In this document: positions 7,824 through 15,270 of the stretch, in pieces
Layout: the number at the start of each line of letters is the position of its first letter
Numbering within the stretch: position 1 is the first letter of the stretch
Assembly (NCBI GenBank): GCA_035294465.1
Contig: DATGKW010000108.1
Location: forward strand, 1-21,394
Length of the DNA stretch: 21,394 nt
Reading direction: 5' to 3'
Source: Paraktedonobacter sp035294465
Lineage (GTDB): Bacteria; Chloroflexota; Ktedonobacteria; Ktedonobacterales; Ktedonobacteraceae
The notes under the pieces: generated by a model
Database searches by the model: none
What the model saw: the letters and a program-made list of their open reading frames with translations, nothing else
What the model was told of the DNA's origin: nothing
Made by a program: the position numbers and the translations under genes

Positions 7824-9647
7824 TCAAGCCTGGTGAACCCTGAGAATAGCCAGCGCTGCCCTGGGAAGGGACAATGTATTATTCGTGACGATATAGCGAC
7901 TTTCCCAACGCGGCTGGAACTTCTTTTTAAAATGGTAGAGCGAATTGTGCTCCTTCAGCAGGTTCAGGTACCCTGCCGCAAAACTGGTGATCTGGCGTTG
8001 AGTAGGCGTCATCTCCTGGTTCGAATCGGCCATAGCAATCATACCCAGGCTCATAATAGTAGCCTGGCGCTCGCGAAAACGTTCGATGGCCCTGACCAGC
8101 AAAAGCTCAATGGTTCCTGGAGGAGCATCAGGGCTGCGCCGCATCAGGTCAAGCGCCCATCCCCAGGCATCCGGTGGGCCATAAAGGGGTGTAAAGGTAA
8201 CAAACGCACAGGCCAGCCTTTCCCCAGAAAAGGCCACTCCCGTCACAAAACGAGGCAACTGCTGGCACGTCTGAAGCGGCCGTGTTGACCGATAGCCTGC
8301 AACAAGGTCTGCGCGTCTGGCTATCTCGACCAGTTCGCAGAAGCGCCCCATGCTAAACCCCATTTCCGCCGGATGTTTGCCCATCTTTTGCGCCAACCAG
8401 GCATTCGAGATGGCCTTAAGTTCGGTCCGAATCGCTTCAGGCGGCACACCTTCATACCACTCGATACGTACACCCTCCCGTTCAGCTCGTCGGCAGGTGC
8501 AGCGTACATTCGACATGGCTGAGCCACTCAAGGTAAAGGTGCGCAAATCAACTATGGCCTCCTCACCGATTTTATAGGCTAGCAAGCCAAGCTTCTTATA
8601 GATTTCCAGATATCTGGCCTGAGCCTGATAGAAGCTAACCTGCCAGTCATTCGACCGACACATGGTAAGAAATGCTCGCGTGACGCGCTCGAAGTGTTCG
8701 GGAGCACAGATCGGGTCTCCCGGCACAGTGGCGACCTTTCCACACAACTGATAATGAACCAATCCCTCACCATGCGGGGCCACAAACGGCAGATTTTCTG
8801 GAGCCAGTGCAAAGAAAGAGATGGTCTGACCCCCATACTGACGCACCATCTCTATAGCCTTTCCACGAAATGATTCCAGGCGCTCTTTCTGGAAAGTAAT
8901 CCACCAGCGCAAACTAATTGGGCGCAGCAAGAAAAAAAGCCCGGTCACTAGAACCACCGCGGACAAGTAGGAAAGCGACTGAAGGAACCATTTGGCGTCC
9001 CTGGTCAGGGGAACGATTGCTGAGGAACGCAAGTGGAGTGTACGCAGGAGGAACCCACTCAGCAGATCTTCGAGATTGTCCGTAAAAGCAAACTGGTGTT
9101 GGAGCAGGTAGAATCCACTCATACTATAAGTCAGGAAAAGCAGGAAGCCAGCAGAAAGTAGAAAGAACCCCTGACGGCTGCGCCAGGGATCACTTCTGAC
9201 TTGGAAAAATGGTTCACCTACCAGCAGCAGCAGCAGCAGCAAGAATGTTAACACATCCCCCAGCAGGCCGGATCCCCTCACCAGGTGGGCCGCCAACGAG
9301 AGAGGTAGCAGGATGCAGGCCAGGTACCAGGCTTGCCTCTTTCCCCGGGCCAGGCCAAAGGCCACCAGCAGGAGAAAAAATCCCAAAAAGAGCGCCATAT
9401 CGCGGTCAATGGAAAAAATTGGCCAGGCCCAGTTCATCGGTGCAAATGGGGCAATAGCCTCAAGCAAGTAAAGAAGAAAAGCCAGGAAGCCACGATGCAA
9501 AGGAAGCAGAACTACCAGGCCATTGAGCAGGCCCTGTAAGGCGACCGCGAAGGCCAGGCCCAGGCGTACAGTCTCAATATGGCGTATTCCTTGCCACCTA
9601 CGCCACCGAGAAATGAATGGCTTTGATCTATCTGAATAAGTGTGCAT
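7824..9647 (-). CDS. MprF-like DUF2156 protein, predicted phosphatidylglycerol (or other lipid) aminoacyltransferase
   Basis: Members of this family transfer an amino acid from aminoacyl-tRNA to a membrane lipid, lowering negative surface charge. The 607-residue protein has about seven TM segments in its first 270 residues, fewer than full-length MprF with its flippase domain. A cytosolic tandem GNAT-like DUF2156 domain follows. Signature pieces are ISFFALAPENLPF, CGKVATVPGDPIC, EEAIVDLRTFTLSGSAM (D367), CRRAEREG, WALDLMRRSPDAP with IELLLVRAIE, and a C-terminal YHFKKKFQPRWESRY. A short insertion (about STRPLQTCQQLPRF) breaks the usual loop in the last third. ATG 9647 is preferred, with GGAA six bases upstream; the frame is open to GTG 9770 but that start lacks an SD. 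The lipid and amino acid are not known from sequence. A downstream esterase gene is probably cotranscribed. Confidence 0.87.
   Translation of the reverse strand: MHTYSDRSKPFISRWRRWQGIRHIETVRLGLAFAVALQGLLNGLVVLLPLHRGFLAFLLYLLEAIAPFAPMNWAWPIFSIDRDMALFLGFFLLLVAFGLARGKRQAWYLACILLPLSLAAHLVRGSGLLGDVLTFLLLLLLLVGEPFFQVRSDPWRSRQGFFLLSAGFLLFLTYSMSGFYLLQHQFAFTDNLEDLLSGFLLRTLHLRSSAIVPLTRDAKWFLQSLSYLSAVVLVTGLFFLLRPISLRWWITFQKERLESFRGKAIEMVRQYGGQTISFFALAPENLPFVAPHGEGLVHYQLCGKVATVPGDPICAPEHFERVTRAFLTMCRSNDWQVSFYQAQARYLEIYKKLGLLAYKIGEEAIVDLRTFTLSGSAMSNVRCTCRRAEREGVRIEWYEGVPPEAIRTELKAISNAWLAQKMGKHPAEMGFSMGRFCELVEIARRADLVAGYRSTRPLQTCQQLPRFVTGVAFSGERLACAFVTFTPLYGPPDAWGWALDLMRRSPDAPPGTIELLLVRAIERFRERQATIMSLGMIAMADSNQEMTPTQRQITSFAAGYLNLLKEHNSLYHFKKKFQPRWESRYIVTNNTLSLPRAALAILRVHQA
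9222..9239. repeat. (CAG)6 trinucleotide run inside the DUF2156 gene
   Basis: Six uninterrupted CAG units on the plus strand encode a leucine run (CTG codons) within a transmembrane helix of the MprF-like protein. Length change by slippage would keep the frame and only lengthen or shorten the helix. Confidence 0.8.
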
Positions 9648-9798
9648 ATCTCTTTCCACTTCTATCCTTGCTGTGAGAACATCCTTCTCTCTTGCACGGA
9701 CGCCCAAAGCCGATTCGTCATTCAATTGTGAGACGAGCCCTTCTTCGCCTCTGCTTTGCTGTTCCAACACGAATCAGTATAATTACTTAGCGCATCCA

Positions 9799-9827
9799 AG
9801 TATAGCAAGATTGCGAAAGTTTTGCAA
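9799..9827 (-). promoter_or_regulatory. Sigma-A-like promoter for the DUF2156-esterase pair
   Basis: The minus strand has TTGCAA (9827-9822), a 17-base spacer and TATACT (9804-9799), four of six and five of six consensus matches. The start site would be near 9792, leaving about 145 bases of leader before ATG 9647. A second TATACT at 9781-9776 has no -35 partner. Confidence 0.55.
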
Positions 9828-10106
9828 GGAAAAAATGCAGGACCACAAGATCCCTTTTTACACTGTGTTTTTTGTCTCTTTCTAATTACAAACAGGCGAT
9901 AAAGACATAAGCTCTGTTCCCGTAATCTCTAACGTGAGCAATAGAAAAAAAGTTCCCACCGTTTTCTTCTTCAACTGGAGAACCTTGTTGTACGTTCTGT
10001 ATGACTTCCTTACTCACCCGGCAAGATCTCAAGCCATACTTGACTTACTGCCCTGTACATGCGTCACAATAGAAAGGCAAGAGCCTGGACTCTCTCTTCA
10101 TTTTAA

Positions 10107-10112
10107 AGGAGG
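10107..10112 (+). promoter_or_regulatory. Strong ribosome binding site that fixes a GTG start
   Basis: A perfect AGGAGG sits nine bases before the GTG at 10122. No in-frame ATG competes, so the site decides the thioesterase start. Confidence 0.85.
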
Positions 10113-10121
10113 AACAATACC

Positions 10122-10502
10122 GTGACCTTGAATGTGGGCCTTATCGGCGAAGCCACAACCGTTGTTACCTATGAAAATACCGCTGCCTCCGTGGGAGCAG
10201 GAGGCGTCGAAGTGTTTGCGACGCCGATGATGATTGCTCTGATGGAAAATGCTGCCTGGCGCTCTGTTGCAGATCACCTGGAGCCGGGCTATGTTACTGT
10301 AGGAACACTGGTCAACGTCAAGCACCTGGCGGCAACCCCACTCGGCCAAAAAGTGCGCGCTACTGCTGAACTCGTCGAAATTGACCGCAGGCGGCTGGTT
10401 TTCAAAGTTGAAGCCTACGACGAGCAACAAAAGATCGGTGAGGGCTTTCATGAGCGATTTATCGTTCAACTGGAGCGCTTCTTAGAAAAAAAGTCAGAAT
10501 AA
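10122..10502 (+). CDS. FlK-like hot-dog fold acyl-CoA thioesterase
   Basis: A 126-residue hot-dog thioesterase of the family that includes the fluoroacetyl-CoA thioesterase FlK. The FlK catalytic residues T42, E50 and H76 map, with a constant offset of eight, to T34 in EVFATPMM, E42 in ALMENAAW and H68 in NVKHLAATPLG. The end GEGFHERFIVQLERF also matches the family. It probably hydrolyses a short acyl-CoA in the cytosol; nothing here shows that the substrate is fluorinated, and most homologues are uncharacterised. The start is GTG with a perfect AGGAGG. It stands ahead of the GT87 gene on the same strand with 155 bases between, so they may be separately transcribed. Confidence 0.88.
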   Translation: MTLNVGLIGEATTVVTYENTAASVGAGGVEVFATPMMIALMENAAWRSVADHLEPGYVTVGTLVNVKHLAATPLGQKVRATAELVEIDRRRLVFKVEAYDEQQKIGEGFHERFIVQLERFLEKKSE

Positions 10503-10657
10503 CACTCCTGGATTCTCCCTAAAAGTACTGGCTCTGGGCCGGTTCACCAGAGGAACATACGGCCCATACGTTATTGAGGTACAAGTCTGTTCTATACAGA
10601 AAAATGAAAGCCAGGCAAAGAGAGATTCTTCAGAGAGGTATATCTCAAGGAAAGATT

Positions 10658-12079
10658 ATGTTACATACGCACAACAGTCAGACAGAGCCTTCCTCAGATA
10701 AGGTAGAAACACCAGTAGCGCTCGCCATTCATCGCAAATGGCCACTGCTCCTGGATATAGCCATTCTGTTCATAATGAGCCTGCTGCTATTTTGGGGCAC
10801 TTCAACCCAATTCTCTAATCCCTATAGCGATATGACACGCTATCAGTGCTACGCGATTGCTTTCTGGCAAGGGCAGGCCGGATTGCAAGCGCACGCCCTG
10901 CAGGCAACACCCACAAGCCAGTGTGCCTTCATGCTTACAGATTCCTCAAGTTCTTTGATCGCTAAATTGAGCCAGTATCATGTTCCTTCTTTCTTCATAC
11001 ATCTGCTGCGTTCTCAACCGACTACTCAACCGTTTCACGCTCTGCCATCTGAATATCCTTTCCTTACATTAATCCCGTTCTCTATCCCTTTGCTTGTACC
11101 TTTCGGCTGGTATCAGGTAACTTTCGCGCTTCTGATGACGCTCGTGTCGATTATTCTCTATGTAGTGCTGACGAACGTCGTATCTCGCCCAGCGGCTCTG
11201 GCCTTTGTATTCTATCTTGTCGTAGGAAGCTGGGCTACCGCGACAGATCGTTTTGACCTGATTCCCGCGGCGTTAACACTTGGAGCAGTCATTCTGGCCG
11301 GAAAGGCACGATGGAAATGGGCTTTTGCTCTCCTGGCACTTGCCACACTCTACAAATTTTACCCGATCATTCTAGCTATACCCTTTTTGATCGCGCAGCA
11401 AATACAGTACAGAGACAAAAAATGGACCTCCTGGCACCGCTGGTCCGCCCTGAGCATTTTTGTAGGGCTTGGCCTTCTGATCACGTTGATCTCCCTCTTC
11501 CTGAATATCGCCAACACACTCTATCCCTTAGCCTATTTCTTTAATCGCCCCATTCAGGTTGAATCTTTCCCCGGCACGCTGATCTGGATAAGTAGCCTCC
11601 TGGGACATCCAACACAATATAATATGGCTTACCAATCGCTTAACTTTGTGAGTTCCCTGGAACGCTTTATTTCTCCATTCAGCACATTACTAGAAATTGC
11701 CGGATTACTCTACACATTCTGGCTACAATGGCGTAGCAAAATCGACGTCTATACTGCCAGTTTGCTAACTATTCTGATTATCATGATTACCGGCAAGGTT
11801 TTTAGCCCACAGTACCTGATCTGGGCCACACCTCTGATTGCCCTGGTGGGTAAAGCGAACTGGAAATGGCTGCTCAGTTGGGGCCTGGTATGCGCTCTGA
11901 CGACCTTTATGTATCCTCTGCACTATAACAGTTTGCAACAAATCCAACAGTTTTATCCTGTAATCTTCGCCCGCGACCTGCTTATCCTGGGCATAACCTG
12001 CGCTCTTCTTTACTGGTATAGCAGACGCAAACCCGAAGCAGCTACGTCCGAAGTAGTTGAACAGCAAAAGCCGATTTAA
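10658..12079 (+). CDS. GT87/DUF2029-like multi-pass membrane glycosyltransferase
   Basis: A 473-residue polytopic membrane protein of the GT-C type, expected to move a sugar from a polyprenyl-phosphate donor to an extracytoplasmic acceptor. A cytoplasmic tail of about 30 residues precedes TM1. The first outer loop holds SNPYSDMTRY, whose Asp is a candidate GT-C catalytic residue. Later the family-type stretch RFDLIPAALTLGAVILAG runs into ALATLYKFYPIILAIPFLIA, and VFSPQYLIWATPLIAL lies in the C-terminal third. The frame is open up to TTG 10574, but ATG 10658 is clearly better because AAGGA lies six bases upstream and the extension has no hydrophobic or family features. The C-terminus ends in a hydrophilic tail. 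Donor and acceptor are unknown. Confidence 0.85.
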   Translation: MLHTHNSQTEPSSDKVETPVALAIHRKWPLLLDIAILFIMSLLLFWGTSTQFSNPYSDMTRYQCYAIAFWQGQAGLQAHALQATPTSQCAFMLTDSSSSLIAKLSQYHVPSFFIHLLRSQPTTQPFHALPSEYPFLTLIPFSIPLLVPFGWYQVTFALLMTLVSIILYVVLTNVVSRPAALAFVFYLVVGSWATATDRFDLIPAALTLGAVILAGKARWKWAFALLALATLYKFYPIILAIPFLIAQQIQYRDKKWTSWHRWSALSIFVGLGLLITLISLFLNIANTLYPLAYFFNRPIQVESFPGTLIWISSLLGHPTQYNMAYQSLNFVSSLERFISPFSTLLEIAGLLYTFWLQWRSKIDVYTASLLTILIIMITGKVFSPQYLIWATPLIALVGKANWKWLLSWGLVCALTTFMYPLHYNSLQQIQQFYPVIFARDLLILGITCALLYWYSRRKPEAATSEVVEQQKPI

Positions 12080-12171
12080 AAATTCATAGGCAAGATAAGA
12101 TAAGAAGATAGCAAATACAGATACCGTTGGAAATCGGAATCGCTCCGGGTAGCCTTGCTGTAGTATACTTG

Positions 12172-12192
12172 AGCCAAACCAAGATTTTGGCT
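12172..12192 (+). promoter_or_regulatory. Inverted repeat in the galT leader
   Basis: AGCCAAA (12172-12178) and TTTGGCT (12186-12192) form a perfect 7-bp dyad with a 7-base centre, 34 bases before the galT ATG. A TATACT (12164-12169) lies immediately upstream but has no good -35. The dyad could be an operator for a sugar-responsive repressor or a leader hairpin. Confidence 0.3.
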
Positions 12193-12226
12193 TTCACTTC
12201 CTTTCTGAGGGAAATAAGGTATATGT

Positions 12227-13147
12227 ATGGAACAGACCACCTCTTTCATCTGGAATCCTCTTCTACGTCAATATCTGATCAACGCGCCCCATCGGATGAA
12301 TCGCCGGGAAGGCACAGCGGCATGTCCATTCTGCGAGGATATTACCAGCGGCAAAGTTGGCCCAGAAACCCATGTCTGGCTTCATCCCAACGATTTTCCT
12401 CCGGTACTGCCGCCCGCAGGCGAGGCTTATGTCGTGATTTATAGCCGGGATCACCAGCGCAGCTTTATCCAGTTAAGCGTTGATGAAGTCTACGAGGTCA
12501 CCAGGCTCTGGCGCGACCTCTATTGCGATCTTGCTCGGCGTTATGCCAGCATCATGATCTTTGAGAATAGCGGAGAGGCTATCGGACAAACTCAGCATCA
12601 TCCCCACGGGCAGGCTTATGCTCTTGCGGTGCTGCCACCCGTCCTGGAACGTAAGCTGGAAACGGTCGTGCAGGAGGATAAGGCTGGCCACGGTTGTCCT
12701 TTTTGCCGGGTGCAGAGGGAATTGAGCGAGCAGCACTTTGAAGTAGCAGCCAATCCCACCTGGCAGGCACTTCTCCCACCCTATGCACGCTACCCATACG
12801 AAACACATTTGTATCCGCGCCGTCATGTTGCGAATCTCGCTGAGATGCAGAACGAGGAGCTGCGCGACCTCGCGGCGCTGCTGCTGGATGTGATCCGAGG
12901 ATATAACGCGCTCTACGATGGCGCGATGGCTCCAATGCCCTATATGATGGGTATCCACCAGCTGGCGGACGTGCGCTTCCATCTGCATGTCGAGATCCTG
13001 CCGGTTGGTCGCGCACCCAGCAAGCTCAAGTACGCGGCTTCCTCAGAATCGATCTGGGGCATGTGGACCAACGATTCGGACCCGGCAGAAAAAGCCTGGG
13101 AATTGCGCGCTGCGATTGAGAAAGGAAAAAGCGATGGGGAAGGATAG
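12227..13147 (+). CDS. galT: Galactose-1-phosphate uridylyltransferase (class I)
   Basis: Second enzyme of the Leloir pathway: exchanges UMP between UDP-glucose and galactose-1-phosphate through a uridylyl-histidine intermediate, in the cytosol. The 306-residue protein has the zinc CPFC motif (C33, C36) just after WNPLLRQYLINAPHR, and the active-site HPHGQ (H125 to Q129) with H127 as the nucleophile. The preceding segment reads FENSGEAIGQTQH, so the usual GCSN before HPH is GQTQ here. A second CPFC lies about 35 residues beyond HPHGQ, as in other GalT. It is somewhat shorter than E. coli GalT (about 348 residues). AAGG lies seven bases before the ATG. Its 3' end overlaps galK by 14 bases, indicating translational coupling. 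No galE is in the window. Confidence 0.93.
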   Translation: MEQTTSFIWNPLLRQYLINAPHRMNRREGTAACPFCEDITSGKVGPETHVWLHPNDFPPVLPPAGEAYVVIYSRDHQRSFIQLSVDEVYEVTRLWRDLYCDLARRYASIMIFENSGEAIGQTQHHPHGQAYALAVLPPVLERKLETVVQEDKAGHGCPFCRVQRELSEQHFEVAANPTWQALLPPYARYPYETHLYPRRHVANLAEMQNEELRDLAALLLDVIRGYNALYDGAMAPMPYMMGIHQLADVRFHLHVEILPVGRAPSKLKYAASSESIWGMWTNDSDPAEKAWELRAAIEKGKSDGEG

Positions 13148-14426
13148 TGTGCTTCCTTTGCCTGCTCGCGCGGCCCTCCAGAAGTTTGCCGAAGTGTTCC
13201 AGGGCGATACCGCCTATAGCAGTCCTCTGGGAGCGGCGTGGGCACCAGGCAGGGTCAATTTGATCGGTGAACATACTGACTATAACGCTGGATACGTGCT
13301 TCCCCTGGCGGTTGATCGTGTAGTGGCCTTCGCCGGGCACACGCGCGCGGACTCGACAATACGTCTGTGGTCGGTCTATTTCAATGAAATGGCGGAGTTT
13401 TCTCTAGAGGGCCTGCCAGCAAACTTCGAGCCAGCACGTGACAGGCTACCAGGCTGGGCGCGGTACGTCCTGGCTGTTGCGAGCGAGCTTCGGCGAGCAG
13501 GCGTGACTTTGCGGGGCTTCGACGCGGTTTTACAGGGCGATGTGCCGGTAGGTGGTGGAATGAGTTCATCAGCAGCAATCGAAGTTGCCAGCGTTCAGGC
13601 TTTTCAATACTTCTCACAAGGGGCGTTTCAGATCGGTTCCTCTGCTTCTGGTAGTGTGACGCTAGCGCCCTTGCAAGTGGCAGAACTGTGCCAGCACGCC
13701 GAATGGGCGGCTTCGGGCGTGCGCTGCGGCATTCTCGACCAGGCTGCCTCTTGTCTTGGTCGCCCCGGCCAGGCGGTGTTGCTCGATTGTCGTTCATTGG
13801 AATACCGTTACCTGCCGTTTGCCGCTCCAGGCATTTCCCTGGTTGTGATCGATAGCGGCGTGCGGCGCGAGCTGGCAACGTCAGCCTATAACGAACGCCG
13901 CCAGCAATGTGAAGAGGCAACGCACATTTTGCGCGATCTGATCATCCACGATAGGCTGGACGCTCCGGGCCTGCGCGAGATCCTGGCGCTGCGCGATATC
14001 TCGCCTGAAGAGTTCGCACGTTATCAGAACGATTTGCCCGAAATCTTGCGCCGCCGGGCCAGCTATATCATTGCTGAGAATCTGCGGGTACTGGAAACCG
14101 TGAAGCGCCTGGAAAACGACGACCTGGTGGGAGTCGGTGAACTCCTCTGGCAAACGCACGCCGGCTTGCGCGATGAATACGAGGTAAGCTCCTTTGAACT
14201 GGATACCCTGGTCGACCTGGCCCGCTCTGTGCCAGGTGTGCTGGGCGCGCGCATGATGGGCGCTGGCTTTGGAGGATGCACTGTCAACCTCGTGCGCGAT
14301 GAGGCGGTAGAAGCGCTAAGGCAGATTGTGGAAGAGCAATATCAAGCGCGCACAGGTCTACAGGCCAGTATCGACACCTGCCGGGCAGCAGGTGGTCCCG
14401 GCTCAGCGCTTAATCTCAACGACTAA
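13134..14426 (+). CDS. galK: Galactokinase (GHMP kinase family)
   Basis: Phosphorylates galactose with ATP to galactose-1-phosphate, the substrate of GalT. The 430-residue protein carries the galactokinase signature GRVNLIGEHTDYNAGY (residues 39-54), the GHMP ATP-binding loop PVGGGMSSSAA (138-148), and the C-terminal motif MMGAGFGGCTVNLV. It is slightly longer than E. coli GalK (382 residues); part of the excess is an inserted segment around GAFQIGSSASGSVTLAP after the ATP loop. The frame extends back to 12987 inside galT, but ATG 13134 is the real start: AAAGGA sits seven bases upstream and the protein then begins as the family does. The start lies within the galT 3' end. The M55 peptidase gene follows after 13 bases. 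Confidence 0.94.
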   Translation: MGKDSVLPLPARAALQKFAEVFQGDTAYSSPLGAAWAPGRVNLIGEHTDYNAGYVLPLAVDRVVAFAGHTRADSTIRLWSVYFNEMAEFSLEGLPANFEPARDRLPGWARYVLAVASELRRAGVTLRGFDAVLQGDVPVGGGMSSSAAIEVASVQAFQYFSQGAFQIGSSASGSVTLAPLQVAELCQHAEWAASGVRCGILDQAASCLGRPGQAVLLDCRSLEYRYLPFAAPGISLVVIDSGVRRELATSAYNERRQQCEEATHILRDLIIHDRLDAPGLREILALRDISPEEFARYQNDLPEILRRRASYIIAENLRVLETVKRLENDDLVGVGELLWQTHAGLRDEYEVSSFELDTLVDLARSVPGVLGARMMGAGFGGCTVNLVRDEAVEALRQIVEEQYQARTGLQASIDTCRAAGGPGSALNLND

Positions 14427-14439
14427 AAGGATGAACGCG

Positions 14440-15270
14440 ATGAAACTTTTTCTCTCAACCGACTTTGAAGGAACCAGCGGCATTGTCGCCTGGGAGCAGA
14501 TCATCGAGGGCCAGGCAGAGTATGCCCAGGGTCGAGTCCTGCTCACAAACGAAGTAAACGCGGTGATCGCCGGGGCACAGGAAGCCGGGGCTGACGAGTT
14601 TGTCGTGAATGATGCCCATAGCTTTATGCGCAATCTGCACCCGCAGGATTTGCTGGGCAATGCCACCTTGATCAGCGGGCGACACAAGCCTCTGTATATG
14701 ATGGAGGGCCTGGACAGTAGCTTTGACGGCGCGCTTTTTGTGAGCTACCACGGCTCAATTGGAGCCGAGCGGGCAATCCTTTCGCATACCTACAATCCTC
14801 GTGCAATCTGGGAAGTCCGTCTCAACGGCGAGATTGTAGGAGAATCGGGCATCAACGCCCTGGTAGCAGCTCATTATGGGGTGCCTATCATCCTGGTGAG
14901 CGGGGATGAAGTCACCGCGCGCGAAGCGACCAACATCGCGCCCCAGGCCGAGAAAATTGTGGTCAAAGAATCGCTTGGCCGTTTCGCCGCTGCCAACTTG
15001 CATCCCAATGTCGCCTGCAAGCTTCTGCGCGAGGGAGCCAGCCGCGCTGTGCAGAATATTCAGACCATGCGCCCGCCCGCCTTTGAGCGCCCGGTCTCGC
15101 TCGAAGTAACCTTTCTGGTCGCCGACATGGCCGACATGGCCTGCTGGGTACGCAACGTGGAACGCCTTGCCACGCGCACCATCGCAATCCGCGACGAGAA
15201 TCTGCTGGATCTCTACCGCAGCTTTGTTGCCGTGATCCTGCTAACACGCGCACTGGTAGATACTCATTGA
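14440..15270 (+). CDS. M55 family D-aminopeptidase (DppA-like)
   Basis: DppA-type zinc peptidases release D-amino acids from D-amino-acid peptides, for example from peptidoglycan turnover. The 276-residue protein matches Bacillus DppA in length and in zinc-ligand numbering: D8 and E10 in STDFEG, H60 in VVNDAHSFMRN and H104 in SYHGSIGAERA; the last ligand is probably E135 in NGEIVGESG. SHTYNP (H116) corresponds to the active-site His region. ATG 14440 is chosen because AAGG ends nine bases upstream; ATG 14431, right after the AAGG, and 14326, inside galK, are unlikely. It is the third gene of the gal operon. Its last 7 bases overlap the 3' end of the convergent nucleotidyltransferase gene. D-amino acid recycling together with galactose use is an unusual pairing. 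Confidence 0.9.
   Translation: MKLFLSTDFEGTSGIVAWEQIIEGQAEYAQGRVLLTNEVNAVIAGAQEAGADEFVVNDAHSFMRNLHPQDLLGNATLISGRHKPLYMMEGLDSSFDGALFVSYHGSIGAERAILSHTYNPRAIWEVRLNGEIVGESGINALVAAHYGVPIILVSGDEVTAREATNIAPQAEKIVVKESLGRFAAANLHPNVACKLLREGASRAVQNIQTMRPPAFERPVSLEVTFLVADMADMACWVRNVERLATRTIAIRDENLLDLYRSFVAVILLTRALVDTH

Larger units (their letters stand above)
9771..10121. other. Divergent intergenic region between the DUF2156 and thioesterase genes
   Basis: This 350-base region holds the minus-strand promoter at 9799-9827 and, for the plus-strand thioesterase, a possible TTGACT (10040-10045) with CACAAT (10065-10070) at a long 19-base spacing. The SD AGGAGG is at 10107-10112. A short plus-strand open frame from 9934 has no SD or family features and is not taken as a gene. 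Confidence 0.45.

Noticed and set aside
9934..10125. Short plus-strand open frame ahead of the thioesterase
   Set aside because: It overlaps the AGGAGG and GTG that serve the thioesterase and has no SD of its own.
12987..13133. N-terminal extension of galactokinase inside galT
   Set aside because: ATG 13134 has a well-placed AAAGGA and starts in the family-typical place; the extension translates galT codons in another frame.
13381..13920. Long minus-strand open frame (179 codons) opposite galK
   Set aside because: Composition is Arg/Pro-rich without any fold-like pattern; it is a consequence of GC-rich codons in galK.
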